Source: Moraxella bovoculi 237
GTDB taxonomy: Bacteria; Pseudomonadota; Gammaproteobacteria; Pseudomonadales; Moraxellaceae
Length of the DNA stretch: 64,000 bases
NCBI RefSeq assembly: GCF_000696305.2
Contig: NZ_AOMT01000005.1
Location: 186,001-250,000 of the forward strand
Direction: 5' to 3'
Part shown: positions 33,814 to 43,789 of the stretch, in pieces
Numbering within the stretch: the first letter of the stretch is position 1
Layout: every line of letters begins with the position of its first letter
Notes under the pieces: model-generated
The model's input: the letters and a program-made list of their open reading frames with translations, nothing else
What the model was told of the DNA's origin: nothing
Database searches by the model: none
Translations under genes and position numbers: made by a program

Positions 33814-35709
33814 TTATTCATTGTCCGATAAAGGGGTTTGAAGTCGTGGACGATTTGGGCTGATTTTATTCAGCAGGATTTCACTGATGGGCAGAACCTC
33901 ATCACAGATCATGCCTGCGATCATCTCGCCGCATAGTGGCGCGAAAGTAAAACCCTTTGATCCCATGCCATACATCGAATAGACGCCACCTTCAACCTGT
34001 CCGACGATGGGGTGGTAGTCAGGTGTTTGCGCGCGAATGCTGGCACGCCCAGATAGGCGATCAGGAGATGGATTTAGATGCTTAGAAATCGTTGGCAGTC
34101 CTTGGGAGAATTTATCAATATTAAATTGGTGTTCTTCATTATTAACGTCCGTATCTGTACAATTACGCACAAAGCTGGCGCCCATCAAGAAATAATTCTC
34201 ATCATCATTGAATTTGGCGCAGTAGCCATCGTATTTGATCGGCTGATTTGGCAGCTTGGAGTTAGTATCATCATCAATGGCTAGCCATGAGACTTGACCG
34301 CGAATTTTACGTGGGTTAAACAGCTTGTCATGCAGTAGATGGCTTTCATAACCTGATGCGATGATGACGCCATCGGCAAAATGAGTATTGTCGCTTGCGT
34401 TCAATATCACGTCGCTATCGGCATCAGCTATCTTTGTGATTATCTCTTGTTTAAATGAGATGAGCGGATGGGATAGGATGGCTGTAGCAAGGTTCTTGGG
34501 GTGGATGAGACCTGCCTTTGGCACGAGGGTATGGATTTTCTGATTTGGATAGACTGATGTGATCTCATGGATGAGCTCGTCAGGGTAAGGACTGATCAGC
34601 GCTTGTAGCTTGTCCGTGCTTTTTTGGGTGGGTAATAAAAAATCCATCACGCCCGACTGCACGAAGACATCGCCATGTTTATTTAATGCTTGATAAAACC
34701 GCTCGGCATATAAGAATGAAACCGTGGATAGATGCTCCTTGGCGTGTTCGATGAGTGAGAGCTTGGGGGCGAACAGCGCTCTGGGATTTGCCGATGCACC
34801 TGTTGGTGGTGTGTTCTTATCAAAAATAGTCACCTGAATACCGCGTCTGGCAAGTGCCAAAGCGGCACACAGCCCTGATACACCTGCGCCAATGATGGCG
34901 ATGTGATTGTGAATCTGCTTAGGTTTACCGTCTTGACAGGATAATTTACCTGTCAGCATTTCGCGCTTACGACCAAATCCTTGGCGCTTAGTCACCTCAA
35001 AGCCGGCAGCTTGCAACCCACGTCTGACAAAGCCTGCTGCGGTGAATGTCGCGAGCGTCGCACCTGAATTAGACAGCTGACTGATGGCGCTAAACAGCTC
35101 ATCTGACCATAGGTCACTATTCTTGCTGGGAGCAAAGCCATCTAAGAACCACGCATCAACCATCAAGGTAGGCTTATTCTGTACACATCGAGATTGAATT
35201 AAGTGGTCAAAGCTCTCTTGGGCATCACCTAGCCACAGATCAAGAGTAATGTCATCTTGAATGTGAATGCGATGACAGCCTGGCAGGGGTAGCGGGTATT
35301 GATGGATGAACTGATCGATGAAGTGTTGAATTTGTTTATCATCTTGCCATGCTAAAAGAGCGGTGCGCAGATCATCTTGGCTTAGGGGGAACTTTTCAGT
35401 ACTAATGAAATGCAGTCTGGCACTGGCATTTAGTTGTTGATTTTGTTTTAAGGTTGTCCAGAATTTGCACAATGCCAAGAAGTTTAGCCCTGTGCCAAAT
35501 CCAGTCTCGGCGACGACAAAGGTCTGTCTGTCGCCAAGGTTGGCCAGTCTATCGGTAAGGTCATTGCCTTCGATGAATACATAATGACTTTCGTGTATTC
35601 CACCTGCATGCGAAAAATACACGTCATCAAATGCGTGCGAGACTGGCACGGTGTTGCCCAGATGGTCAGTTTGCCATGTGATGTCGGCAACACTCAGCGT
35701 GTTAGTCAT
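33814..35709 (-). CDS. mnmC: Bifunctional tRNA U34 modification enzyme MnmC
   Basis: A 631-residue enzyme. The N-terminal methyltransferase (about residues 1-240; VVAETGFGTGLNFLALC SAM loop, FLDGFAPSKNSDLW) makes the final mnm5 methylation. The C-terminal FAD oxidoreductase (AIIGAGVSGLCAALALARRG, near residue 270; then MYGMGSKGFTFAPLCGE near the end) converts cmnm5U to nm5U. I start at the ATG at 35709 because homologues begin here; the ORF upstream of it overlaps yciI. The start overlaps the yciI stop by 8 bases. It works with the tus relay found at the window start. Confidence 0.93.
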   Translation of the reverse strand: MTNTLSVADITWQTDHLGNTVPVSHAFDDVYFSHAGGIHESHYVFIEGNDLTDRLANLGDRQTFVVAETGFGTGLNFLALCKFWTTLKQNQQLNASARLHFISTEKFPLSQDDLRTALLAWQDDKQIQHFIDQFIHQYPLPLPGCHRIHIQDDITLDLWLGDAQESFDHLIQSRCVQNKPTLMVDAWFLDGFAPSKNSDLWSDELFSAISQLSNSGATLATFTAAGFVRRGLQAAGFEVTKRQGFGRKREMLTGKLSCQDGKPKQIHNHIAIIGAGVSGLCAALALARRGIQVTIFDKNTPPTGASANPRALFAPKLSLIEHAKEHLSTVSFLYAERFYQALNKHGDVFVQSGVMDFLLPTQKSTDKLQALISPYPDELIHEITSVYPNQKIHTLVPKAGLIHPKNLATAILSHPLISFKQEIITKIADADSDVILNASDNTHFADGVIIASGYESHLLHDKLFNPRKIRGQVSWLAIDDDTNSKLPNQPIKYDGYCAKFNDDENYFLMGASFVRNCTDTDVNNEEHQFNIDKFSQGLPTISKHLNPSPDRLSGRASIRAQTPDYHPIVGQVEGGVYSMYGMGSKGFTFAPLCGEMIAGMICDEVLPISEILLNKISPNRPRLQTPLSDNE

Positions 35710-36007
35710 TGCTGTCTTTGGGCAGTGCTTGGATGAAAGGCTTAACATCGACGTGGCTGTAGACGCCACTGTGTAGGTATGGTTCATCGCCCGCCCATGT
35801 GCGCGCTTGTTCGATGTCGTCAAAATGCGCGATGATCAGGCTGCCACTCATGGCAGGTTCACCGTGATTGATGGGTGTAGGACCTGCGATAACGAGGCGG
35901 TTTTGAGCGTGTAGGGCGGTCAGTCGCTCTAAGTGAGCAGGGCGAATCTCGGCACGCTTGGCGGTGCTGTCGGCGACGTCATGACCGATGATGGCGAATA
36001 ATGGCAT
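35702..36007 (-). CDS. yciI: YciI-family protein
   Basis: A 101-residue protein of the YciI/ferredoxin-like fold. The conserved RPAHLERLTAL (with the likely catalytic His) and GSLIIAHFDDIEQARTWAGDEPY match YciI and YCII-domain proteins, whose members include dehalogenase-like and sigma-factor-linked proteins. The precise reaction is unknown. It sits between yciB and mnmC; the yciI-yciB pairing is common in gammaproteobacteria. Forty bases separate it from yciB. Confidence 0.9.
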   Translation of the reverse strand: MPLFAIIGHDVADSTAKRAEIRPAHLERLTALHAQNRLVIAGPTPINHGEPAMSGSLIIAHFDDIEQARTWAGDEPYLHSGVYSHVDVKPFIQALPKDSND

Positions 36008-36046
36008 GGTGTATTCCTTGTGTGATTGATGTTGTGATAAAAGTTA

Positions 36047-36670
36047 TTATTTAGTAGGTGCTTCTTCAAATTTAAAATGCTTACGCAGCACGACAAACAT
36101 ACCCACCATAAAGCTCATCATGACAATAATATCACCAAAAGCGGTAAATTCACCCCAGTATTCGCCGTTCATGAATACAAAGGCAAAAAAGGCGTGTAGG
36201 CTTGCCATAAGCGTGAATAGCCCAACCCATGCCCAGTTCAATTTCATCCAGCCCTGAGCGGTTAAATTTAATACAGGGTCTAGCAGCTTACGAATGATTG
36301 GCTGGCGTGCTTTATTAAATAATGGCGAGATGGCAAGACCTAGGGCGAAGGCAAGATTAATCAATATCGCCTTTAAGCGGATGTAATAATCGTCACTAAG
36401 CGCAAGGGTTAGCCCACCAAAGACGACAGTCATCAGCAGAACGAACCATTGTTGTTTTTCTAGGCGGAATTTTTGACTAAAAAACAAATAACCATAAATG
36501 ATAGTCGTCGCAAGTATGAGCCCAAGTGTACCTACCAAGATGTGATTATTATCCACACCGCCAGACAGCCCAAAGATTGACAACAGGGGATGGTTGGCGT
36601 CTGTCTTATCCGTGTTCTTATAAAGAACATAAAAGATGATGAGCGGTAGGAAGTCGAGTAGGGATTTCAT
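36047..36670 (-). CDS. yciB: Intracellular septation protein YciB/IspZ
   Basis: A 207-residue inner-membrane protein with about five helices. The opening MKSLLDFLPLIIFYVLYK and the KARQPIIRKLL and WMKLNWAWVGLF segments match YciB (IspZ/IspA). It interacts with cell-elongation and division proteins in E. coli. Co-transcribed with yciI and mnmC. Confidence 0.93.
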   Translation of the reverse strand: MKSLLDFLPLIIFYVLYKNTDKTDANHPLLSIFGLSGGVDNNHILVGTLGLILATTIIYGYLFFSQKFRLEKQQWFVLLMTVVFGGLTLALSDDYYIRLKAILINLAFALGLAISPLFNKARQPIIRKLLDPVLNLTAQGWMKLNWAWVGLFTLMASLHAFFAFVFMNGEYWGEFTAFGDIIVMMSFMVGMFVVLRKHFKFEEAPTK

Positions 36671-36776
36671 GAGTTTAACTGTTTTATTTAAACGTCATAT
36701 TTTACATGGTTTTGGCCGAAAAATCAGCCTTTAGTTGCTAGTTTTGCCGTAATTAAACCATCGAATCTAAAATAAC

Positions 36777-36806
36777 AAATAAGCCCAAATCAATTGGGCT
36801 TATTTT
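36777..36806 (-). terminator. Terminator after lon
   Basis: AAATAAGCCCAA pairs with TTGGGCTTATTT around a 5-base loop; in the lon direction it is followed by a T-rich run. It lies 9 bases beyond the lon stop. Confidence 0.85.
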
Positions 36807-36814
36807 ATCGTTCA

Positions 36815-39244
36815 TTAGCTTCTTAGTGTCTTATCGTTCGCATCAACGACCACACTCGGCTTTAAAGGCATAAGTGGGGCGACTAGGGCGACTTTTAGGA
36901 CTTCGTCAATGGTCTCAACCGCTTGAATGGTTAAGCCTTCTTTGACGTTGTCAGGAATGTCGGCAAGGTCAGGTTCGTTGGACTTGGGGATAAGCACGTG
37001 CTTGATACCGCCACGATGTGCGGCAAGTAGTTTTTCTTTTAGACCGCCAATTTTTAGCACCTTACCACGCAAGGTAACCTCACCCGTCATGGCGATGTCG
37101 GCACGAATGGCAATGCCTGTAAAGGCGGACACCAAAGCGGTGGTCAGAGCGATACCTGCGGACGGACCGTCTTTTGGCGTGGCACCTTCGGGCATATGCA
37201 CATGAATGTCGGTGTCTTTGAATTTGTGATAGCTGATACCAAAGCGTTCGCCCCCTGCTCGCACCACGCTCATGGCGGCACGGATAGACTCTTTCATGAC
37301 ATCGCCAAGCGACCCTGTAAAGACAAGCTCGCCCTTGCCCTGCATGGTGGCGGTCTCAATGGTGAGTAGCTCACCGCCCACCGAAGTCCACGCAAGCCCT
37401 GTAATCCGCCCGATTTCAGGTTCTTTTTCGGCAAGTCCAAAGTCAAAGGGTTTAACGCCCAGATAGTCAGCGATGTTATCGTCCGTTACCGACAACGGCT
37501 CAATTTTCGTGCCTTTTTTGGGTTTAATGCCATAAGTCTCAACTTGCGAACGCACCGCTTTACGGCTGATTTTGTTAATCTCACGCTCCAAGTTACGTAC
37601 GCCTGCTTCACGGGTATAGTGGCGGATAATGCTAAGAATGGCATCATCGGTAATGTCCAACTCATCTTTACTAAGCCCGTTTTGTTCTAGGGCTTTGGGG
37701 GTGAGATAGTTGTGAGCGATGTTCATTTTTTCGTCTTCGGTGTACCCTGGCAGACGAATAACTTCCATGCGGTCAAGCAGGGCAGGCGGTATGTTCATGC
37801 TGTTGGCAGTACAGATAAACATCACCTCCGACAAATCCAAATCTAAGTCAAGATAATGGTCATTAAAGCTGTTGTTTTGAGACGGATCAAGCACTTCTAG
37901 CAGGGCAGACGCAGGGTCGCCACGGTAGTCCTGTGCCATTTTGTCAATCTCATCAAGCAAAAACAGCGGATTTTTGACTTCTACTTTTGCCAAAGACTGC
38001 ACGATTTTGCCGGGCATGGCTCCGATATAGGTGCGTCTATGCCCACGAATCTCAGCTTCATCACGCACACCGCCCAACGCCATACGCACAAACTTACGCC
38101 CTGTGGCACGAGCGATACTCTCGCCAAGCGACGTTTTACCAACCCCCGGCGGGCCTACTAGGCATAGGATAGGACCACGCAGTTTTTTGACGCGAGATTG
38201 TACCGCTAGGTACTCAACAATGCGGTCTTTAACATCATCTAGCCCATAGTGGTCTTTATCAAGAATATCTTTAGCTTTATTTAGGTCAATGGATACCTTG
38301 CTTGCTTTTTTCCATGGGGTGTCAAGTATCCACTCCACATAGCCGCGCACGACAGATGCCTCAGACGAGCTTGGGGGCATTTGCTTTAACTTTTTAAATT
38401 CGGTTTCGGCTTTTTTGCGGACATCATCAGGTAGGTCGGCTTCTTTTAGGCGTTTTTCAAGTTCGCCATCTTCTTCGTCGGCACCATCATTTAGGTCAGA
38501 AAGCTCATTTTTGATGGCTTTCATTTTTTCGTTCAAGAAGTACTCGCGCTGATTATTTTCCATCTGTTTGCGTACAGTGTCTTGAAGCTCGTGCTCTAAG
38601 GTGCGCTCTGCTTTATTACTGGTGAAATATTCAGTCAGCGCGGTGTAGTACGCCATCATATCATCGCGCTCTAGGATGTTTTGTTTGTCCTCGAGCTTCA
38701 TGGAGATGCGTGTGGCGATAAAATAAGTCAGCTCAAGAAAATCATCAATGCGACTGGCAACACGAATAATCTCACGCGCATTACGCAATGAGGTCTCAGC
38801 ATAATCGGCAAAGAAATCAAGCAATACAGCACGATGCGCATCGCTCTCGTCATCACTCATCGGGCTCTTGACAGGCGCTTCATGGAAGCGAGCGATGAAT
38901 GTATCGGCATCGATGTCGTCGATTTTGGCGCGGTATAGACCTTCAATGAGGACTTTTAGGCAGCCATCATCATTGTCGTGTGGCATGGTGCTAATCACAC
39001 GGCAAACTGTGCCGTACTCGTACAAGTTATCAATGTCCACCTCTTCGCTCAGAGAGTCTTTTTGAGAGACGACAAAAATCTTCTCGTCGTATTCATCTTG
39101 GGCAGTCTTAATGGCGGCCAGTGACTGCTCACGACCGACGAACAGGGCGATCTGCATGTGCGGATAGACCACGACATCGCGCACCGCCAATAATGGCAAA
39201 GTGTTTTCGTTTTCGTTGTCAGAAGTTAGGACTTCATCAGTCAT
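36815..39244 (-). CDS. lon: ATP-dependent protease Lon
   Basis: An 809-residue LonA. The N-terminal substrate domain covers residues 1-300 or so; the AAA+ domain has GPPGVGKTSLG (about residue 358) and FLLDEIDKM; the protease domain has the catalytic Ser in PKDGPSAGIALT and Lys in GGLKEKLLAAHRGGI. It degrades misfolded and regulatory proteins in the cytosol. The length is normal. It has an AGGAGA ribosome site. GATC occurs only twice, so it may be one of the imported-looking blocks. Confidence 0.97.
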   Translation of the reverse strand: MTDEVLTSDNENENTLPLLAVRDVVVYPHMQIALFVGREQSLAAIKTAQDEYDEKIFVVSQKDSLSEEVDIDNLYEYGTVCRVISTMPHDNDDGCLKVLIEGLYRAKIDDIDADTFIARFHEAPVKSPMSDDESDAHRAVLLDFFADYAETSLRNAREIIRVASRIDDFLELTYFIATRISMKLEDKQNILERDDMMAYYTALTEYFTSNKAERTLEHELQDTVRKQMENNQREYFLNEKMKAIKNELSDLNDGADEEDGELEKRLKEADLPDDVRKKAETEFKKLKQMPPSSSEASVVRGYVEWILDTPWKKASKVSIDLNKAKDILDKDHYGLDDVKDRIVEYLAVQSRVKKLRGPILCLVGPPGVGKTSLGESIARATGRKFVRMALGGVRDEAEIRGHRRTYIGAMPGKIVQSLAKVEVKNPLFLLDEIDKMAQDYRGDPASALLEVLDPSQNNSFNDHYLDLDLDLSEVMFICTANSMNIPPALLDRMEVIRLPGYTEDEKMNIAHNYLTPKALEQNGLSKDELDITDDAILSIIRHYTREAGVRNLEREINKISRKAVRSQVETYGIKPKKGTKIEPLSVTDDNIADYLGVKPFDFGLAEKEPEIGRITGLAWTSVGGELLTIETATMQGKGELVFTGSLGDVMKESIRAAMSVVRAGGERFGISYHKFKDTDIHVHMPEGATPKDGPSAGIALTTALVSAFTGIAIRADIAMTGEVTLRGKVLKIGGLKEKLLAAHRGGIKHVLIPKSNEPDLADIPDNVKEGLTIQAVETIDEVLKVALVAPLMPLKPSVVVDANDKTLRS

Positions 39245-39484
39245 GAAGTTCTCCTTAATATCGTTAGTTATCGTGCTTTGGTTTATGGTGGCGATATTTT
39301 AAAAATGCAAGCAAGTTGGTTAATTTTTACTAAAATGAAATCAAAAACTTCTCAGATTTATTGAGTTATCATGAGTTATATTTTTGCTATTTTGTTAGTT
39401 TTTGTAATTTGTCTAGACCAATATAATTGATAACTTATTGATTTTTTATTATTTTTTAATTAATTTAAAAAATCAAAAATCCGC

Positions 39485-39512
39485 TATAATTAACGACTTT
39501 TCTTATTAGGAG
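39485..39512 (+). promoter_or_regulatory. Candidate -10 and ribosome site of the antiporter gene
   Basis: TATAAT at 39485-39490 lies 28 bases before the ATG; no good -35 is seen. AGGAG at 39508-39512 with 6-base spacing decides the start. The remaining 240 bases back to lon are very A/T-rich with no gene seen. Confidence 0.45.
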
Positions 39513-39518
39513 TTAATC

Positions 39519-40844
39519 ATGAATGCAGTATTGATTGCTGTTATTGTCATGGTCGGTCTGTCATTGGCACGCGTGCATGTCGTGCTAAGCTTAATCATCG
39601 GTGCGCTCATTGGTGGTTTGATGGCAGGGCTTGGGGTGGCAGACAGCTTAAACGCCTTCCAAGAAGGCATCAAAAATGGCGCGCAAATCGCGCTTTCCTA
39701 TGCGATCTTAGGTGCGTTCGCGATGGCAATCGCTCATTCAGGCGCACCAAAGTTGCTTGCGGACAGTCTGACTGCACGCCTAAATGGTGCTGGCACAACT
39801 GGTGCGGTGAAGTGGGCGTTATTTGGGATTATCCTTGTGATGGCGGTGTTTAGTCAGAACTTGATTCCTATTCACATTGCTTTTATTCCGCTGATTGTGC
39901 CGCCGCTGCTGTTGCTATTTAATGGCTTGCAGGTGGACAGACGATTGGCGGCGTGTATCATCACCTTTGGTCTGGTGAACACTTATATGTTCATCCCTTA
40001 TGGTTTTGGTGATATCTTCTTGAACCAAATTATCCTAAAAAATGTCGGCGATGCAGGCATGGATACCACAGGCGTATCGATCATGCAGATCATGATGATT
40101 CCTGCTTTAGGTATGCTACTGGGTCTGCTGACGGCCATCTTTATTAGCTATCGTAAGCCAAGGGTTTATAAAAACATCCAAGTTCAAACCAGTCAAGAGC
40201 ATGATAACACAGCATCTGATAAGCCAAGCACTTACCGTGCGGTGGTGGCGCTGATTGCCATTGTGATCGCGTTCGTGGCGCATCTATATACAGACTCGCT
40301 GCTAATTGGTTCGATGGCAGGCTTTGCGGTGTTCATGGCATCTGGTGTGGTCAAATGGCGTGAAGCAGATGGCGTGTTTAATGACGGCATCAAGATGATG
40401 GCAATGATTGGCTTTATCATGATTAGCGCGCAAGGCTTCGCCGAAGTGATGAAGGCGACAGGGCAGATCGATGCATTGGTGGCAGGTGCGATGGACATCT
40501 TTGGTGGCAACAAAGGTGTGGCAGCGCTGGTGATGCTGATCATTGGTCTTGTTGTGACTTTGGGGATTGGCTCGTCATTTTCTACTGTGCCGATTCTGGC
40601 GGCAATTTATGTGCCATTATGTATGGCGATGGGATTTAGCATACCTGCGACTGTGGCGCTGATTGCGACAGCTGGTGTGCTTGGTGATGCTGGTTCTCCT
40701 GCTTCGGATTCAACACTGGGTCCGACCATGGGTCTTAACATCGATGGACAGCACGACCACATCAAAGACACGGTTATCCCGACTTTCGTGCATTATAATA
40801 TTCCGCTGATCATTTTTGGCTGGATTGCGGCGATGGTATTGTGA
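39519..40844 (+). CDS. NhaC-type Na+/H+ antiporter family protein
   Basis: A 441-residue membrane transporter with about 11-12 helices. The Na_H_antiport_2 and Na_H_antiporter signatures are visible: LIIGALIGGLMAGLG near the start, FSQNLIPIHIAFIPLIVPPLL in the middle (in two parts: FSQNLIPIHIAF and IPLIVPPLL), and TAGVLGDAGSPASDSTLG near the end. The last is the conserved ligand-like motif of the family. The ion or substrate is not set by sequence: related proteins carry sodium, and some carry amino acids or organic acids. Single gene with its own terminator. Confidence 0.88.
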   Translation: MNAVLIAVIVMVGLSLARVHVVLSLIIGALIGGLMAGLGVADSLNAFQEGIKNGAQIALSYAILGAFAMAIAHSGAPKLLADSLTARLNGAGTTGAVKWALFGIILVMAVFSQNLIPIHIAFIPLIVPPLLLLFNGLQVDRRLAACIITFGLVNTYMFIPYGFGDIFLNQIILKNVGDAGMDTTGVSIMQIMMIPALGMLLGLLTAIFISYRKPRVYKNIQVQTSQEHDNTASDKPSTYRAVVALIAIVIAFVAHLYTDSLLIGSMAGFAVFMASGVVKWREADGVFNDGIKMMAMIGFIMISAQGFAEVMKATGQIDALVAGAMDIFGGNKGVAALVMLIIGLVVTLGIGSSFSTVPILAAIYVPLCMAMGFSIPATVALIATAGVLGDAGSPASDSTLGPTMGLNIDGQHDHIKDTVIPTFVHYNIPLIIFGWIAAMVL

Positions 40845-40861
40845 TACCTTATATTCATAAT

Positions 40862-40897
40862 AAAAAGGCGGATGTCATCATCCGCCTTTTTTGTTTT
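40862..40897. terminator. Terminator between the antiporter and M16 genes
   Basis: A perfect 13-base stem AAAAAGGCGGATG/CATCCGCCTTTTT with a 4-base loop. Confidence 0.93.
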
Positions 40898-42339
40898 TAT
40901 TCTTGGAACAAATGAGATAAATCAGGCTTATCTTGACCCACTGTTACGATGATAAAATCATTGGGCTTGATGGTGCTTTTAAGCGCTTGATTGGCCTCGT
41001 CTAATTCTGTGCTTTGGATGCGTTTGATTTCATCGGTTGCATAGCTGTCAGGGAGGTTATGCAAGTTTAGCGTCGTTGCTATACCATGAATGGCGGCATT
41101 ACTGGCAAAGCTCATTGGATAGCGATGGGTTTGTTGGTTTTTTACCAGATTTAGCTCATCTTCGCCGATGCCTTGGCTGATCGTGTCATTAACTATTTGT
41201 AGGGTATCATTGATGGCATTGATAGCTTGATTGCTGGCGGTTGAGAAGCTGATTTGATAACTGCCGGCATTCTTAAGCGATGTGCTTCGACCGTAGATGC
41301 CGTAGGTGTAGCCGCGTTTTTCACGAATCTCATCCATCAGACGCGCATTGAAGCTACCGCCTGCTAGGGCATTATTTGCCAGACCAAACTGCGTTTTTTG
41401 GATGAATTCTTGCTCATTGGTGGCGAATTTTGGGGCGAGATGTCCGATGATGATGCTCGTCTGGGTGCTGTCATGCGGCACGTGTATGTGAGCTTTGGTC
41501 GGATTAGTCGGTGTGGCTATCGCGCTAGATGCTGTGCCATTTGGTAGGCTGCTTGCGATGTCGTTAGCGATCTGGCGCGCACGTTCCTGACTAAGATTGC
41601 CAGTGATGGTGATGGTGGCATTTTGACGTACCAAGAACTTATCCATGTAGGTGTTTAGATCATTACGAGTCAGCTGGTCCACGGATTCAATGTCGCCTGT
41701 GGTAAGCGTGCCATAGGGATGGTCTTTGAATAGCGCTTGGGTATAAGTACGGTTCGCGATGTAGTTTGGGTTTTGTTCATTTTGTCTAAGGGTGTTTTTT
41801 AGGGTTTCTTTATTGCGAGCCAATACCGATTCATCAAAGGCAGGCTCTGTCAACATCTGCTTCATCAGATCAAGGGCGTCATTGAGTGTCTCTTCGTCGG
41901 ACAGGCTGCGCAGCGATACGCCAAAGCTGTCCTTACCTGCTCCTGCATCTAGCTGTATGCCTAAACTGTCTCTTTTTAATAAGAAGGCTTCTTCATCGAG
42001 AGTTTTTGTGCCTTTGGTTAGGAGTGTGGCGGTCATGTTGGCGATGCCTTGTGCGTCTGGGCGAATCTTGCCATCATGAGCTGACCCTGCACGAAATTCG
42101 ACGCTGATATCCACCATTGGTAAGCTGTCTAATTTTGTAAAAATAACAGGTACATTCCCAGCAGCCTGGAATCGCTCAAAGCTGGGTAGATGAAATTCTG
42201 CCTGCTTGATATTTTCTAAGCTATCAAGTTTGGGCAAAGGCTGACTAAAATCAATGGGTGTCGTAGCTGCATGATCGCTTGCGTGGGCAAGACTAGTCAT
42301 GCTAAGTAATATACCAAAAGTCAGGTATTTGATTTTCAT
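40897..42339 (-). CDS. M16 peptidase-family protein, non-catalytic partner
   Basis: A 480-residue periplasmic protein with a signal peptide (MKIKYLTFGILLSMTSLAHA). It has the two-lobed M16 fold (e.g. DEIREKRGYTYGIYG, HPYGTLTTGDIESVDQLTRNDL in two halves: HPYGTLTTG and DQLTRNDL). The zinc-binding HxxEH motif is missing in its N-terminal lobe, where GIANMTATLLTKGT stands instead. This matches the inactive subunit in M16B heterodimers. The active subunit lies 15 bases upstream in the same operon. Confidence 0.9.
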   Translation of the reverse strand: MKIKYLTFGILLSMTSLAHASDHAATTPIDFSQPLPKLDSLENIKQAEFHLPSFERFQAAGNVPVIFTKLDSLPMVDISVEFRAGSAHDGKIRPDAQGIANMTATLLTKGTKTLDEEAFLLKRDSLGIQLDAGAGKDSFGVSLRSLSDEETLNDALDLMKQMLTEPAFDESVLARNKETLKNTLRQNEQNPNYIANRTYTQALFKDHPYGTLTTGDIESVDQLTRNDLNTYMDKFLVRQNATITITGNLSQERARQIANDIASSLPNGTASSAIATPTNPTKAHIHVPHDSTQTSIIIGHLAPKFATNEQEFIQKTQFGLANNALAGGSFNARLMDEIREKRGYTYGIYGRSTSLKNAGSYQISFSTASNQAINAINDTLQIVNDTISQGIGEDELNLVKNQQTHRYPMSFASNAAIHGIATTLNLHNLPDSYATDEIKRIQSTELDEANQALKSTIKPNDFIIVTVGQDKPDLSHLFQE

Positions 42340-42354
42340 CGTTTTTATCCTTTT

Positions 42355-43752
42355 TTATTGAGTGGATTGATTATCCGAATCGTTGTCTTTAGGCAGTATG
42401 TATAATGTCGTTAGGTTGTCTTTGGTGAGATAATGCTTGGCGACTTCTTGCACCTTTGCGGGGTGAATTTGCTTTAGGTCTTCAGGTAGTCTGTCATAAC
42501 TGTCCACAGGCAGACCCATGTTGGCAAGCCTCCCGATGATCTGCGCCTGAGCGGTAATGCTGTCTTGGGCGAAAGTCAGCTCAGACAGTAACGATGTGGT
42601 GATGCGCGTCATCTGCTGGTCGGTAATCGGTGTGTTCTTGGCGGCATTAATCACATCTAAGATCGCTTGTTCTGCTGTGTGTAGATCGACACCTTGTCTA
42701 GGTACGGCCTGAATAAAAAACAGACCATCGCCACGATCAAAGGCATCATAAGAAGCATAAATCTGGCTAAATAGCTGCTTTTCGCGCACCAACACACGCT
42801 CAAAATAACTCGACATGTCGCCATCTAGCGCATACTGGAATAAAGACAGGGCGTGTGCTGTTTGTTTATCGCTGGTGGTGATGGATGGCACATTATACGC
42901 CATCATGAGTGAGGGTAATTTTACCGCTTGCTCAGTGGTTGCATGGCGATAACCTTGATGGGTGGGCTGCGTGGGCATAACGCGCTCTGGGATGTTGATG
43001 GCCTTTTTGTCACCAAAATATTTTTTGGCGTTGTTGATGACTTCATCATAATCGACATCGCCGACGACCACGAGCGTGGCATTATTTGGTGCATAATAGG
43101 TGTCGTACCACGCCTGTAGATCTGCCGTGCTAAGATTCTCGATGTCTGCCATGCTACCGATGACGGGGCGGAATTTTGGGCTGTCTGGCTGACTTAGCGC
43201 GATAAATTCTTCATAAGCCTTAGATAGAGGGTTATCCTCAGTGCGTTGGCGACGCTCTTCTTTGATGACCTCTTTTTCGATGGCGACTTCGCTGTCTTTT
43301 AGGTGTAGATCCTGCATGCGAAATGATTCCATCTGCATGGCGAGCGGATAATAGCTGGCAGGAAATAATTCGTAGTAAGCCGTGTGCGTATCTGAGGTGA
43401 AGGCGTTATTTTGACCGCCGAACTCTGAGATGAGGCGGTTAAATTCCGTGCGTTTAAGGTGTGCATTATCTTTGAACATCATGTGTTCTAAGAAATGCGA
43501 CATACCCCCTTTGCCGATGGGCTCATCATTTGAGCCGACTTTATACCACAGCTGTGTCATGGCGATTGGTGCGCGAGCGTCTTTTTTGATGACGATGTGC
43601 AATCCGTTATCTAGGGTGGCTTCGTGATAGTTGGTTTGTTTGACTGGGGTGGTTTGTGAGGCTAACGCGGTGTCGCTTGGTAAGCTTTGGCAGGCGGTGA
43701 GCGATAATACACCCACAATCATCGCCATGCTAAGTTTGGTTCTTAAAAACAT
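42355..43752 (-). CDS. M16 zinc metallopeptidase, catalytic subunit (lipoprotein)
   Basis: A 465-residue lipoprotein; the signal ends LSLTAC. The catalytic site is complete: HFLEHMMFK (HxxEH, about residue 84) plus the distal Glu in EKEVIKEERR, 70-80 residues on. The C-terminal lobe has VLVREKQLFSQIYASYD. It is the catalytic half of an M16B pair with the next gene. A membrane-anchored catalytic subunit plus soluble partner suggests periplasmic peptide clearance; the substrate is unknown. Confidence 0.92.
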   Translation of the reverse strand: MFLRTKLSMAMIVGVLSLTACQSLPSDTALASQTTPVKQTNYHEATLDNGLHIVIKKDARAPIAMTQLWYKVGSNDEPIGKGGMSHFLEHMMFKDNAHLKRTEFNRLISEFGGQNNAFTSDTHTAYYELFPASYYPLAMQMESFRMQDLHLKDSEVAIEKEVIKEERRQRTEDNPLSKAYEEFIALSQPDSPKFRPVIGSMADIENLSTADLQAWYDTYYAPNNATLVVVGDVDYDEVINNAKKYFGDKKAINIPERVMPTQPTHQGYRHATTEQAVKLPSLMMAYNVPSITTSDKQTAHALSLFQYALDGDMSSYFERVLVREKQLFSQIYASYDAFDRGDGLFFIQAVPRQGVDLHTAEQAILDVINAAKNTPITDQQMTRITTSLLSELTFAQDSITAQAQIIGRLANMGLPVDSYDRLPEDLKQIHPAKVQEVAKHYLTKDNLTTLYILPKDNDSDNQSTQ

Positions 43753-43789
43753 GATACAACCTTATTGTGTTAAATAAAAAATGTAAGAG

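Noticed and set aside
35710-35823. Extended N-terminus for MnmC
   Set aside because: It lies inside yciI and is unlike the family; the start at 35709 gives the usual MnmC N-terminus.
39371-39430. A 19-codon hydrophobic frame (MSYIFAILLVFVICLDQYN) between lon and the antiporter gene
   Set aside because: No ribosome site, very A/T-rich surroundings and too short to judge; likely chance.
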